Source: Nageia nagi (lineage: Eukaryota; Pinophyta). From it: a stretch of 64,000 bases of DNA. The DNA is taken from contig JBITNC010000001.1 in assembly GCA_050084985.1 (NCBI GenBank), positions 204,228,001-204,292,000 on the forward strand, read 5' to 3'. The position numbers were made by a program, and so were the translations under genes. A model generated the notes under the pieces. That model was not told the origin of the DNA and searched no databases. It saw only the letters and a program-made list of their open reading frames with translations. The stretch's first letter is position 1; every line of letters starts with the position of its first letter. Shown piece after piece: positions 44,379-56,975 of the stretch.

Positions 44379-46760
44379 GTCTTTTGGCTTTTTTGTGGTG
44401 TTTTTTATCATCATCATCTTCATCTCCACTTGCTTGACCTTTGAAAGCCACCATACCACTTGTGCTAAGTACATTTCCTCCTCCTTACTATAGTTCATCT
44501 CTTATTTCTTCTTGTGTATCTTGGTAGACAATAGTGTCCATGCTTTAGGGCCTTTATGTTTCTTTAGCATCTACCATATCCCTTTCTTCATTGCCTAGTT
44601 TTAGAATTCTATGACTTATTTGGGGAGATGGATTCTATATACTCTTGGTTTCCTATGGTTATGTGGTCTGAGACTTCCTTTATGGCTTTTCCTTCTTCTC
44701 TAGGGATTTTTGGGCCTAAGCCAATGTTTTGATTCCTCTCCTCCTTTTTATGGAGGGCTTCTAGGAAGTGATAGCTAAAGTTCCCTTTTTCCTTTTCATC
44801 TATTATCATGACCTAGATGGTTCACTAGCTTCATTTTTTTATCAACCTTTTTACCCATTGTGTCGATGGTTGATTATCTCTCATTGATGTTCCTTGAAAA
44901 TTAGTTAGGGGAGGTTATCCTATATTTGAAAATGGATCCTTAATGTACTATGAATTCTAGTATTGATCATACTAAAATTCACTAAAGAGTTGATTTTCAA
45001 CATGGTTTTTCTTGGTTGTGTGTTCAAATATGAATTTTATGAAATAATCAATTTTATTGGGTCCCTAACCTAACTCACCCCTTAATTGGGAAATAACCTC
45101 TGGATTTAAGGTAAAATCTTATCATCTAACCTTCCAAAACCTATATTTTTTAATATTATCAAAGGGCTAACCATGCCTTATCCAAAATTCCAAACTCCCA
45201 CTTTGAAGATGCCTAGGCTTGTTCTTTAGATTGATTTACAAAATATTCAATGTGAGATCAAGGCTCATGAGTAAAAGCCAAGCATTTTTTATTTGATTTT
45301 ATTATTTTTTTCACTTCACCTAATGGATCATATACCCATGGGGCATCTACCATATCTAATTTAAAATTTTGTACAATAAACTAAGATAACTCATCTTTAC
45401 ATCCTATCTTTAATAATGTAAAAGTTTTAGCTATATCTGGTATCTTAATAATGGGTTCAAAATTACCCCTAGACCCATATTTTGTTTCTATGCCATACAT
45501 CTATCTTCCCACCTCTATAGAATACAATTGGGGGGTAATAAATTTAGATTAAAAAAATGGGTTTTCAAAATACCTGTACCTTATTATAATAGTCTTATTT
45601 TTCAAAAAATACCAATCACCAATTTTGTTTCCTCCTTACAACTCCTGCATAATCAACTGGCATAGTCTATGAGTAGGTCTCCCTATCAAAATTTGCTTTA
45701 TTAGGGTATAGAATTTCTCCATGAATTCATATTATGAGCCATGTCATTTTTTAGCACCAAGACTCCTAAGTCAATTTGTGTGGGTGCTATAGTTAGGGTC
45801 GTTGGTTCAAACTGAAGCCCTTCTTCTACTAGGACCTCTAGATTTTAGTAAACAATGAGCCACCATAGATATGAAGAATGTAAAAAATTAGATTTTTCAA
45901 TATTGAATAGATTTTTCCTTACCTCATTTGATATAAAGGTTGAAAAATCATAACATATGTGGCCCTTAAAGATATTATAGGCCATTCTCATCATAGCCTC
46001 ATCTACCTCTATTTGGGTCTTCTTCTCTAGAATGACCACCAATGCTTATAGTACTTTCTTGTCCCAAGTCTTCTCAAAGGAGGTAATTTCATATCTCTGC
46101 AAGAGATTTGTATCTCTCCTTATGTATCTTTCACCAATCCAATCTAGCATATCTTAATCATTTTGGTAAAATTTGGCCTTCTCATGTTTAAGGTCAATTT
46201 GTTTCTTAATATGGAAGGTCCATTCAATCAGGATTGCAAATGCATGCATGATAGCCTTAGGGAAATATTAAAAAAATGTTATGTTATTACCTATACTCTA
46301 CCTCACCTTCTTGTTTCTCCTTATAGGCTTTAATTTCATACTCCTATGGACTATGTCTAAGTGTGATTGAATACAGGAGCTTTGGGCAGGTAAATGACTC
46401 ATAGGGCACATAATATGCAAGGCCTTGATCCAACATAACATCTCTTTTTTATTTAGCCAAAGATTTTTCTTTACCCACAACCTTAAGCTTATAGTATTGC
46501 AATAGGATCTTTTTAGGGTTAGTATGCTAGGTGTTCATGTGATTGATGATTTCCATCTCTATCCTATTAACACTAGGAGCATTGTCTAAGTATTCTTCTT
46601 GAATTGCTATAACGTTAGCATCCACCCCTTCTTTCTTAGTCATAATAGGTTCCTTAGTGCTTTTCATGGTATTGATAATCTTTTTTATAGTGAGTAAGCA
46701 TCAAGTACATGAAACCTTACAAGATTAAGCTTTGAAACTCTCCTTCTTCTTATGCTATCA
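44379..46760 (-). pseudogene. Post-integrase ORF of element E, 3'-truncated (function unknown)
   Basis: Minus-strand frames include KEKQEGEVEYR near 46320, FTKMIKICWIGERYIRRDTNL near 46110-46180, and the open frame 46042-45845 with EVDEAMMRMAYNIFKG and HSSYLWWLIVY. Near 44400-44440 it becomes acidic then basic (GDEDDDDKKHHKKAK). Position after integrase and the aromatic YSSY/HSSYLWW strip match element D at 23040-26690. The sequence stops at the duplication breakpoint. A faint resemblance to plant transposon protein domain PF20167 is possible but unproven. Confidence 0.5.
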
Positions 46761-47265
46761 TCTCAATAGAATATAAGCTCTAGTTCTCTCAAAAACTAAT
46801 GATCTAGAATTCACTAAGTGAGGAAATAAATGGTTAGGGAGTATGTTTTATTTGCATAAGGTTTTTGATTGGCATGCATTAATGGTAGTTAATGATCAAG
46901 GAACATCAAGTTTTGCATGAAGTGTTATGTTAGGGATGACAAATAGGATTATTTTAATTTCTAGTGCACCAAATTTAAATTGGGAGATATGGCATAGCTG
47001 GTGGGTTTTTTGAGGAAGTATCCTTATTAAATACCATCCTTTGGATTGGATAATAAATGTTAGATAGGTTTATCCCACTATCATGCTTAGTTAGTGCTAG
47101 AATTAATGGATACCTACTTTCTTGGGAAGTGTTCCCTTAGTGAGTTAGTATGTACATGTAATAAATTATTAATTTTTTTTATTTTTTAAAAGTAATATTT
47201 AAACTATACAATCTTTAGCAGGTGTTATGTAATTACCTAACCACTCGATAATGCTTCAAATAGAT
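46761..47265 (-). other. Spacer between integrase and the post-integrase ORF of element E
   Basis: About 500 bp of AT-rich sequence without recognisable coding content, equivalent to 22671-23039 in element D. Confidence 0.45.
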
Positions 47266-48524
47266 CTTGTTCACTAGGATAGGAAGTTCCTGGGACCCAA
47301 CAATGTCTTCAATCCTAAATGTATTATTTTGCATAGCTTGAGTGATGATATAGGGCCCTCTCTAAAGGGAGTCAAACTTTTGATGTTTCCCAGGATTTGC
47401 TCTATCTTCATCCCATTTAATGATAATGTCACCAATTTAAAACTTAACCTAAGAAGAATTTTTTTTGTCAAACCACTTCTTAACTATTTATTATTGATGC
47501 TAGAAAGACTCATATTCTTTGTTTTTGTCCTTTTCCAATTTCATGATGTGATTAAATCTTACTTGCAATGGCTGAAAATCATAGTCTTCTAACCCTTATA
47601 GGATTTTTAATACAAGTAGCTCAAGATGAATCAATAATACTAGTCTTTTACCCTATACTAATGCATAAGGGGATGTTTTTATGGCTGATTTGATACTAAT
47701 CCTATCTATCCATAATGCATAATCTAGTTATGTATGTCATTGTCTAGGATTTCCTTCAATTATTCTTTTGATAATTCAGGTTAGGTTTTTATTTATTAAC
47801 TCAGCTAACCCATTCTCTTATAGGTAATAATTTGAATAGAACATCCAATAGATACCATACTCAACAATAAAGTATGATAAACTACTTCTAATAAATGTAA
47901 GATCATTATCTGATACAATAGTTTATGGGATGCCAAAGTGAGTGATTATCCTTTTATCATCTCCATTACTACCTCCTGATTTGCATTGTTACATGACACA
48001 ACTTCTGACCATCTTATGAAATAATCTATTATAGTCAGGATAAATTTATGGCCTACTAAGGAATTTGAATTTACAACACCAATGAAGTTAAGACTTCATT
48101 GTTGGAAAGGCTCCTCAACAACCATAAGCTTGAGAGGCATTATAGCTTGTCTTCATTTTTCCACATACTTGTTACATTTTTCATACTCTCAAGCTATCTT
48201 GAATGAACCCTAAAATATAATAGGCCAATAATACCCAACCTTTAATATTTTTACTATAGTATTTGAACCACTATAGTTTCATCTAGAGAACCCTTAATGA
48301 AATTCATATAAAATTCTCTGGGCTTCATCATGAGTTAAACATCTTAATAAGGTTTGACCAAAATTCTTCCTATAAATATAGTCATCTATCATCACATACA
48401 TCAATACTTGCAATTTGAATCTTCTTCTTTGAAATATATCCAAATATTTAGGATATTTATCTATCCTAAAATAAAGAATGAATTTCTTTATGTAATCACT
48501 TTTTTTTATTAAGATGCTCTTCAT
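47266..48524 (-). pseudogene. Integrase of element E
   Basis: N-terminal open frame 48524-48294 ends ...DEAQRILYEFH, carrying a zinc-domain His; GYYWP and EYEKCNKYV follow near 48150-48230. The core keeps LNFIGVV in place of the first Asp box, with Asp replaced by Asn, and ends in heavy decay. The C-terminal module reads KKWFDKKN, IGDIIIKWDEDRANPGKHQKF near 47400-47460, then a GPY-like RGPYHHSS. It aligns with element D at 21430-22670. Confidence 0.78.
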
Positions 48525-48539
48525 CTTCTATGATAGCAA

Positions 48540-48965
48540 TCATGTGTGAAGCTCCTACTATACTTTCATAGAGGGCTCTTTGCTTATTGAGCTTGGTTGC
48601 CTTAATTTCAAAATCATATTCCATTATTTTGGTAATCCAACTAGCTTTTCTTTCACTAATTCTCCTTGAATTACATAATTTCTTATATTAGGATGAATAG
48701 TATATACAAGAATCTTATTGTGTGACAAATAATGCTTAAACCTTTTAAGCCCTTTCATTATAGAAAATACTTGATTATCAATAAATAAGGACCTTATTTG
48801 ATGTTGATGCAATGTTTGGCTATGAAAAGCAATAGGATGTTCTTCCTTTTGATCATCTTTATGTGTTAAAATGGTAGCAATGCTCTTCTTTGCTTCATAT
48901 CCATACATGATAAAGTATTTTAAAAAATCTAGGTCCTTCAAAATAAGAGCTTTTGTTATAGCCTT
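48540..48965 (-). pseudogene. RNase H of element E (after RT)
   Basis: The open frame 48941-48624 reads LKYFIMYGYEAKKSIATIL, HPIAFHSQTLHQHQ, VFSIMKGLKRFKHYLSHNKIL and YTIHPNIRNYVIQGELV. The first catalytic Asp position is Tyr-Gly-Tyr and the Glu appears lost. The His-Pro-Asn block replaces the usual Asp-His box, as in element D. Confidence 0.75.
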
Positions 48966-48983
48966 TTTAGTGTCTTGAAATGC

Positions 48984-49758
48984 TTATTTTACTTCCTCTA
49001 ACCAAAATAATATAGCATCTTTCTTTAACATTATTGTAATTGAAGAGACTATCTTTGAAAAATCATTTATAAATTTTATAACAAAATTTATTTGACCAAG
49101 GAAAGATTGTAGGACCTTCTTGTTAGAGGGTAATGGAAATGATTTGATAGCTTTTACTCTGTATGGATCAATTACCAATCCTTTTTCTAATACAATATGA
49201 CCAAGTATTTTTTTCTTGGTTAACCATAAAAATAGATTTTTTGGGATTGATTGAAATCTCAAATTCTATACATTTTTCAAAAACTTACCTAAGATGGTAT
49301 AAATGGTCTTTTCTACCCTTGGAGAATACTATGATGTCATCCAAGTAGACCAAAATAATTTTGTTTATCAAATCACCAAAGTTATGGTCCATAGCTCTTT
49401 GAAAAATAGCCCTAGCATTAGAGATACCGAAAGGTATTCTCTAAAATGTAAATGGCCCTCATTTGGGTTTGAATGTAGTTTTGAACTAATCTTCATCCTT
49501 TACCCAAATTTGGTTGAATTTGGAATAGCCATAAATCATATAAAAATAGCATGCTCTGGCTACTATATGCAAGATTTGCTTCATGGGAGGGAGGAAATAG
49601 TTATCTTTGAGAGATACTTGGTTTAAATTTTTGAATTCTACACACAACTTGATTTCTACACTCTTTTTCCTTATTAGGATTAGATTGGCAAGCCAAGAAG
49701 GATACTTAATAGGATAGGTAATTCTAGTATCTAGGATTTTTAGTAACTCTTGGTTCAT
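48984..49758 (-). pseudogene. Reverse transcriptase of element E
   Basis: N-terminal frame 49758-49486: ITYPIKYPSWLANLILIRKK, LCVEFKNLNQ, NYFLPPMKQILH and YGYSKFNQIWVKDED, where the first catalytic Asp of the palm (usually L.DGFSGYN) is replaced. The active site YLDD at 49347-49336 is intact and followed by IIVFSKG. The thumb and connection, 49262-48984, has ILGHIVLEKGLVIDP and KVLQSFLGQINFVIKFI. The order after an upstream RNase H is discussed in the findings. Confidence 0.88.
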
Positions 49759-50044
49759 AACTTCTTCTACCCTTAGGTTTACTAACCTTTGCTTCTTCTT
49801 GTATGATTATGCTTCTAGTTCAAGCTCAATGGTGTGCTGGATTATATTCTTATCATATGTTTTTAGATCATTATAAGTTCTTTAGTACAAAAGGTATGAG
49901 TTACTACTTCATCTATCAAGAATTTCATAATCTGATCATTAGAATTAAATACCTATGAAAACTTTGTAGTGTTAAGCACAAATGACTTACAAAGAATTTT
50001 AACTCCATAGCTTCCTCTCTTATGATGAGCAGGGTTAAAACGTG

Positions 50045-50460
50045 CTCATTTACCAGCAATTGCATCAACAACTTAATTATACATACTAGGGATAGAGATC
50101 AAATTAATTTCTAAGAATGAATCTAATAAGTCCCATACCCTATTTCTATAGGTCTTTAGATAGTGATGTTTTGCACTAATATGGTCTCTAACTTGCTTTA
50201 TGACTAGTTTAAAATTGCCATGCACCACTAGGTATCTAATGCCCATGTTGATTTCTCTAGACAACACTAAATAGAGAGCTTCATATTCAATAGCATTATT
50301 TGTGTAAAGCTATAATTATCTAAATGAGAATATTCTCATGATTCCTTTTGGTGATTTGAAAATAACATCCACACCACAACCATGCTTACATCTAGCCCCA
50401 TAAAAGTACATTATCCACAACTCATGCTCTCTTTTAGTTGTAATTAAGATTGGTTGGATA
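50045..50460 (-). pseudogene. Archaeal-type RNase H upstream of RT (element E)
   Basis: Minus-strand reading: LWIMYFYGARCKHGCGVDVIF, NNAIEYEALYLVLSREINMG, IRYLVVHGNFKLVIKQVRDH, then IPSMYN-x-VVDAIAG. This matches the archaeal-type RNase H landmarks Y-F-D-G, E-Y-E-A-L, G-D-S-x-L-V-I-x-Q-V and A-D-x-L-A in order. The first Asp is now Tyr and the GDS Asp is Asn; the Glu and last Asp remain. It lies between protease (ending near 50607) and RT (starting near 49758), whereas in element A the same type lies after RNase H. The tail matches 19622-19760 in element D. Confidence 0.8.
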
Positions 50461-50606
50461 TTTTCATATAAGTAGTAGTTACTCATACTAACATTAGATA
50501 CTTGGTAATTAAGGTCATTGAATGAAAGGATTTATGTGGTTAGTAGTGTCTCTATAAGTGTATCCCTTTCTAATACTTCAATTGGTCTAGAGCCAGTCAA
50601 ATAGTT

Positions 50607-51209
50607 TTATTCTATGATCTTTTTAAGATGAACACTTTTGGTACCCTCATTTGGTATCTTTACTTCCTTATTTTGGAAGGGGAGTAAAAGACATGGAGAG
50701 TCTAAGGCTAAGTATCCTCCTAATTTGATAGTGAACTCTCTAGACAAGTAGATCCCAAATAGAGGTGGAATATCAATAATAATAATATCTTGAATGATAC
50801 ATATATCATGGAATGCATTAAGAGTTATTGAAACTCTTTTTACACTACCAACAACATCTACCAAGGAAGACTCTAGTTGTATGACTCCATCTATGCATCG
50901 AGTAATATATAATTTCATTTTATTTCTAACTACTTTAGGAATGATGGTAATAGTAGCTTTAGTATCTATCATGCAATTATTAACTACCTAACCTTCTAAT
51001 CTAAGGGAAAGATAAAAAGGTAGAGGTCTTCTTACACCTATAAGAGCTAGAGGGACATCATCAGATATTGCAAAAATAACATTGCCCTCATTTACCCTTT
51101 TCTTACTATTTTTAAGGTTCAAAACTTCTTGCAAGAGATCAATTTGACCTAGAATCCTTAATGCATAAAACATTAACATTATAGAAGGTGTCTTCTCTAA
51201 TTCTTCCAT
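50607..51209 (-). pseudogene. Retropepsin of element E
   Basis: Open frames 51209-50988 and 50972-50607. PFYLSLRLEG leads into NCMIDTKATITIIPKVV, where the DSGA active site reads Asp-Thr-Lys-Ala, so the catalytic Asp is kept but Gly is lost. Distal strips IIDIPPLFGIYLSREFTIKLGG match the I.DIPP.FG.LLSR.W..KLGG element of plant retropepsins. One stop separates the two frames. Confidence 0.82.
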
Positions 51210-51229
51210 GATATTGTAACGAATATAAG

Positions 51230-52740
51230 GGGTATACTAGTTTTAGTAGATTGATGTGATCTAAATTGCTAAGTGGATTATTCCTTGTGATGATCATTAA
51301 TAAAAGCATATCTTACTAGACAAGGCCTCTCTTTTTCTAGGACTTCATTTCAAGTCATAGCAGGTTCTTTTACTGAGGAGGCAACATTGCCTAAATCTTG
51401 AGAAATTTGACCCAAAGGACTCGAAAGTTGATTTTCTTGATTTGATGGTTGTAGCATAGGAGCCTTTGCTATTTTTGGGTTAGATTGAATTAGAATGGGT
51501 TATTGATTTAGCTAAGTTGGTTGATCTTATTATGAGTGTGCTAAGGTGGAATCTCTAGTTTGAGAACAGTTGGCTTATTCTCTAGCATAGCTCAAAAGCC
51601 AAAAATTAACCATGGTAAGATCTACAATAGGATCTAGTGTAGGTTTTATCATCTAATCAGAATGTAAGCCCAAGTGTTGATATTTATACATCACACATGA
51701 TTCTAAAAAATAGGAAGTTGAACATGGAGGAAACCATTCTATAATACCCATAGTGTCACTTTCAATAGAACTCACCATTATTACAATATTTATAGCTTTA
51801 GGAGTAGGAGGTTGTTCTGGTTTATTATTTTTGAGCTGAAATATTGGTTGATATTGATTATCATATCTCCTATAATTGAAGCCTTGATTTTTCCTCTCTT
51901 GAAAAGTGAGCTTGTTTCTTAGATTCCTAATAGTTATCTCTAACTTCCTTATCCTATATTTTTCTTGTGAATTAGAACCAACATTAGTACTTGTAGATGC
52001 AAGAGCTGGTAATGCTAGAAATTGCTTCTAAATATTAGTTTTAGGAGGGGGAGGAGGTAAAGCTAATACTCCAAGATGTGAGATTTTTAATTGATCCTAC
52101 TAAGGAGGTAAATTAGGTAATAAAGGAATGATGGATCGAGGTTGTATCTTTCCAAAAGATATCAATGTATGCTTAGTAGTTTTAGCCATCTAATAGACCT
52201 TTAGGAAAGTATCACCTAACATAAAAATCAATACATTAAGGTCTAGGAGAAATACATTCCTATAATATACCAAGGCTTGAGCATTAATTGGTCTAATCCT
52301 TGTTGGAATGGAATTCCAAGTTTTCTCAAATATTAAATTAAAATCATCTGCAGATTCACATGGATGTCTTTTAATGCATGCTATGAGACTTTGAAATGTA
52401 GTACAATCACCATCTTTAGTGAATCTATTGATGAGATCCTAACATACCTCTCCCCATTTATTTATGAATTGAGAGGTGAGAGTTATAAACTATTTAGTAA
52501 GATTTCCTTCAAAAGAATGATATAATAGTCTCATCATTATAGTTTCATCATTGATATCAAAGCTAGAAGCCAATAAATATATATCTTGATAATGTTCATA
52601 TGGCATTTTGCTCAACCCATCATATTGAGGAAGAACTTTAAATGCTACTTGGGAAATTTCTAGGGAATTAGTAGGAACCACTAAAGGATGACTATTATTC
52701 CAAGTAGGGAAATCTGTAGGGGCAACTTGATTCATATTTG
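51230..52740 (-). pseudogene. gag of element E
   Basis: The open frame 52735-52490 starts MNQVAPTDFPTW and contains LPQYDGLSKMPYEHYQDIYL and MRLLYHSFEGN. Beyond a stop come FINKWGEVC, FQSLIACIKRHPCESADDF and a linker with ALPPPPPK. These fit the capsid core (F.G...P..H...F, L...L.G.A..W, F...K..P.ES...F) of Ty3/gypsy Gag. I do not see an intact zinc knuckle; a Cys/His cluster near 51680-51740 may be its remnant. Confidence 0.7.
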
Positions 52741-52975
52741 GACCACTTGTATGAGGTGAAGGGTTTTTCTAGATGGATTCAAATATGGTTGTTAAAGGGA
52801 TAGGTATTAAAGGAATTTTAGAAGATAAGTTTCAAAAAATTATTTACCTAGTCCTCCTTTGAGGAACTAATAACTCTTGAAATCTAGATTATCTTGATGA
52901 CTTTTTGGTGCTACTTCTAGTAAATATGTGTTTTGGAGGTGCTAGGGTTTTAAATATTAATTAGTTTTGACAATA
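52741..52975 (-). other. 5' leader of element E
   Basis: About 235 bp between the primer-binding-like site and the gag start on the minus strand. No other signal is seen. Confidence 0.5.
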
Positions 52976-52985
52976 GAGTCACCAA
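52976..52985 (-). promoter_or_regulatory. Primer-binding-like site of element E
   Basis: Minus-strand TTGGTGACTC adjoining the LTR end. It resembles the TGGCGACTC/TGGTGACTC sites of some plant Ty3/gypsy elements. The tRNA is not assigned. Confidence 0.5.
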
Positions 52986-54817
52986 TAAGGTTAAATAAAC
53001 CCCATAATATATAAAACACTAAGTTTGGTTTGGTCATGTTCTCCATTACCTATAATAGTAGGGTTCTTGAAAGAGTAAAAGGTGGTGGAAAAATATGCTC
53101 ATGAGGGATTTTCTTCTCAATATCTAGATTATAAGTTGATTCCTATCTATAGTAAAGGTTAAAAGCAACTATAAAAGGAAAAAATATAAGAGTAATAGGA
53201 AAAAGATAAATAAAAAAATAGATAAAGCAATTATGACTAACTAGCCCAAGCATTACTGCACTGACAGCAATCCATGGCCAAGATTACAAATAACTCTTAA
53301 GGTATCGCAATCAAAATACACATACATAATTTAAGATAATACTTCATGCATAGCATTTATATAACATTATAAATATCCATAAATTATGAAGGGAAAAATA
53401 TCATTGCATTATATTATCACACATGAAAGCATTTCATACACTGGGCAAATTTGCTAGAATGTTCAACCATTTGGACTTCTAATAGTCCATTATTTATATG
53501 TTCTTATTTAAAATTGGGTATTTATCCATCATTAATGCTCTTAATTACCTTATTGACTAATAATTGAATCAAAACTATTTACAATGTACAAATTATAATC
53601 ACAATTATGCCAAATTGCATAGTGACTAGGTACAAATAGCATTGAGGTCTAGACATTTATTATTTTTGAACTATTGTACTTATTTAGCCATAAACTCTTT
53701 GATTTTTTGATAACTACATATTCTTGCAATTGTATCTTATTATCAAGGCATAGTATACTAGATTGATTGGTACAATTTATCTCTATGCTCTATCAGTAAT
53801 CATCTAACTTTTGTAACTATTTATGGTAATCGCTATAGCTCTAGGTTGTAGGGAATTGTGAGGGAAATGAAAAGTGTAACATTAAAACTTGAGGAATAAC
53901 TACTCCTATCATGTGGAAATGAGTCATGGTTGATACATTCATAGAGCCCCAAGGGTCAAACACTCATAATTAAGTGGACTCAAGTGTTCCCCTTAACTCA
54001 CTATTCCTTTTTTAGTATAATAGGTCTTGTTTATTTTGGTAGGGTTTATTACTCATTGGGACTTATTTTAGTACCTATTAATTTTTGAAGAAAAGTATGA
54101 CATCATCACTTGAAATTGATGGGCTCTATATAATAGGTCTTTTGAAGTATCTCCCACTAACTACCTCCTAGGTAGTACCTACTGATAGGTCATATTAGCA
54201 CATGCTAATTTTAGACTAAATGTATGACATTTTTGCTCCAAATCGATGGGTTCTAGATGATAGCTTCCTAACATATCTCTTGTTGATTTTGGGTGTATGT
54301 AGAGCTCCTTCTTTAAAAATCCATAAGCTTTAAGATATTACTCGCTAGTAACTTTGACTTGATAGTGACTCATATTTACAATATTTCTTAAAAGACTTAG
54401 ACTTTTACAATAGCCATATCTCAACTCAAACATTTACTTCCCTTACATGTTACATCATTTCCTAGACATGCTACAATACCTCTTGGATATTACTTAGACA
54501 TATTGATAGTATCTTATGACCTCAAACCTATATATAGTTATCAAAAAATACCTGATTGAGCAATCAACCTTTGGGACTTATTTACATGACAACACCTACT
54601 TTTAAATAAAATAGCAGTTAAGTTACCAAACAAATTGTACATGACTCAAACATACATTAACAACATCTAAACTTCCCTATACTTAACAAAAACTTGATAA
54701 AATTGACTAAGTACAAAGAATAGATACCTTTTCAATATTTATAGAATATGAAAGGGAAGTAACAAACAAGAATTAAGAATGAGTTATTTGAAAGGAATGA
54801 AAGAATAAAGAATGACA
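52986..54817 (-). repeat. 5' LTR of element E
   Basis: About 1.83 kb, starting TGTCATTC on the minus strand, next to the target duplication TAATG (54818-54822), and ending by the primer-binding-like site. It aligns with the solo LTR at 37516-39323. Confidence 0.72.
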
Positions 54818-54877
54818 TAATGTTACCATATTTTTAGAGTGTGATTCTAAAATAATAACAATAACATTTTAGATCAG

Positions 54878-55250
54878 GTACATAAAACACATAATCATTG
54901 ATGGCAAATGATATGGCTAGTGAGATTTCACTCACTCAAATGTAAACCGATGATAAAATCGTAAGCAAGGATGTTAACATTGGCTCATAGCCAATGTATG
55001 ATACACCTTACTATGTATCCAAAATGGTTATGCTTACAACCTTAAAAAGCATAATATATTTGGATCAAGGACATAAAATGTCTAATCATCATTGGCCAAT
55101 GATATGGCTAGTCAAAGTTCACTCACTTAAATATAAATTGGTGATGCAACTATAAGTGAGAATGTTGACATTGTCTCATATCCAATGAATGATACATTTC
55201 ATTATGTATCCATAAATGTTGCTATATTTCTAACATAATCTTTTGTCACA
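54878..55250 (+). repeat. UTR tandem repeat, two units, second copy
   Basis: Counterpart of 39384-39760, with the same TCACTCACT and TATGTATCCA segments in both units. Confidence 0.8.
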
Positions 55251-55449
55251 AGGTATATTCTAATCTAGTTTTTCTCTACACATAAAAAAAAAATTCAAAA
55301 GATTCAAAGCATTCATGTCATAAAAGCAAAGATATTCAATATGCCTCAAAAAAGTCAAAATTTTTGAAAGGTGCATCTCCTATGTATCCAAGTATGGAAG
55401 TTAAGATGTAATACTTCAAATATGAGGAAGCAAATCATTCAATATTAAA

Positions 55450-55868
55450 GTATAACAAGGAGCAAAGTGTTAATATATTTTGTCTTGGTTGCACTAACAA
55501 AGGAGATTATTCCTAGGGAAACCATACCCAAAGGGGGAAGCAAAGGGAATTACATTATAAGATCATATTGCTGAATAAAGAATTCAAAGTTCTCAAAATT
55601 ATCTTATATTATTCTTCTTTATACATGTAATTCAATATACTTTATCACATCTACTAAGAGGGGCAAAGTGTTAAGATATTTTATCTTAATTGCAACAGCA
55701 AAGGATATTATTCCTTGAGTAACTAAAAAAAAGGGGGATAGAGAAGGGGATTACATAAAAAGGTCATATTTCTAAATAAATAATTCAAAATTCTCAAAAT
55801 TTTCTAATACTATTCTTCTTTTGACATGTAATTCAATGTATTTCATCACACCTCCAAAGAGGGGCAAA
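55450..55868 (+). repeat. Polypurine-containing tandem repeat, second copy
   Basis: Two units, ending CTAAGAGGGGCAAAG and CTCCAAAGAGGGGCAAA; the second abuts LTR II at 55869. Confidence 0.8.
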
Positions 55869-56911
55869 TGTAGACACCTAAAAATGAATTCTTATTAATA
55901 ATTCATTTTTATAGCATTAAAAAATATATGTTATAAGAAAGAGGATCAAAATATACCCCAAGGCATTGTATTTAATGTAATAGGACCACTAAACTATGTA
56001 GGTGGTATCAAATGCCCATAAAGGCATTGTTGACTATGTAATATATGATGATACCAAGGTGGGGAAAAGATCTAAATGTGGCTATAAAGGAATACCAAAG
56101 ATAAATATTGACGTATGAAAAAATCAATATCAATTGAATAAAATACTTCATGCCTATCATACTTTCAAATAATAATTAATTTTTGTAAAACCACCTTGTA
56201 GATGCCTAAAAATGATTTATTATTTATTTAATAAATCATATTTAAACTTCTTAAATGACTTATTGCAATATTACAAATGTTAAGATAAAGTTGATATTAC
56301 AATGCAATGTCATGTGTTATGTTAAGTGTTGTATAATTTATCATGGGTTATATATTAAAGTATCTTAATTATAACAAAGTTTATATTATTGCTAAAGGTT
56401 AGCTTTAACTCCTTTCTATGTTTGTGCAAGCTATATATGCAAGTGGAATAGGCTAACCTTCCCAGATCAAAACTCTTTGATATGATAAGAACTCTAATAG
56501 GTGGTTTCAACCATAATATTCATCAAGATATAGTATCTTTCAATGCCACCTATTATGAGAAATTTTTATACTCTAAGATTTGAAACTTTGTATCTTTGTT
56601 ACACATCACAATTCTACTAATTCCATGTAGCTAAAGACATATGTATTCTAGATCAAGGGTTCTAGATTTTGATGTTTGATCTACTGATTCATGTACACAA
56701 AGATACATTGTGAACTCACCAAGAATCCAATCCCAATCCTCTAAATTTTTTTTTCTATTTATCTTAATTATTGTACATATATTTCATATCAAGTTCATGT
56801 GTTTGATGTTTATTTATTGTAATCTAATATAGTATTATACCTATTTCTTCATATATTGTAGATTGATTTATTTATTATGTATATTTGTATTTGCATAATT
56901 TATTCTCTACA
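55869..56911 (+). repeat. LTR II, second copy
   Basis: 1,043 bp, TGTAGA...TCTACA. TATA-like CTATAAAG near 56082. Followed by a primer-binding-like site with one change (CGGTGAACCC) at 56916-56925. Confidence 0.88.
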
Positions 56912-56975
56912 TTTTCGGTGAACCCAAAATTTTACACACTTATATTAAGTTTTAGGGCATATATTTTTAGGATTC

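Larger units (their letters stand above)
44379..54817 (-). mobile_element. Element E: Ty3/gypsy of the D/E family, minus strand, 3'-truncated
   Basis: Read on the minus strand: 5' LTR (54817-52986), primer-binding-like site TTGGTGACTC, gag, protease, archaeal-type RNase H, RT with YLDD, classical RNase H, integrase, and a post-integrase ORF cut off at 44379. The 3' part of that ORF and the 3' LTR are missing at the breakpoint. The right-hand target duplication TAATG is at 54818-54822, and its partner is at 37511-37515, beyond copy 1 of the segmental duplication. All frames are decayed. Confidence 0.85.

Noticed and set aside
47329-47592. 87-codon plus-strand ORF
   Set aside because: Antisense of the element E integrase C-terminus.
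49303-49626. 107-codon plus-strand ORF
   Set aside because: Antisense of the element E RT, which has clear RT motifs including YLDD.
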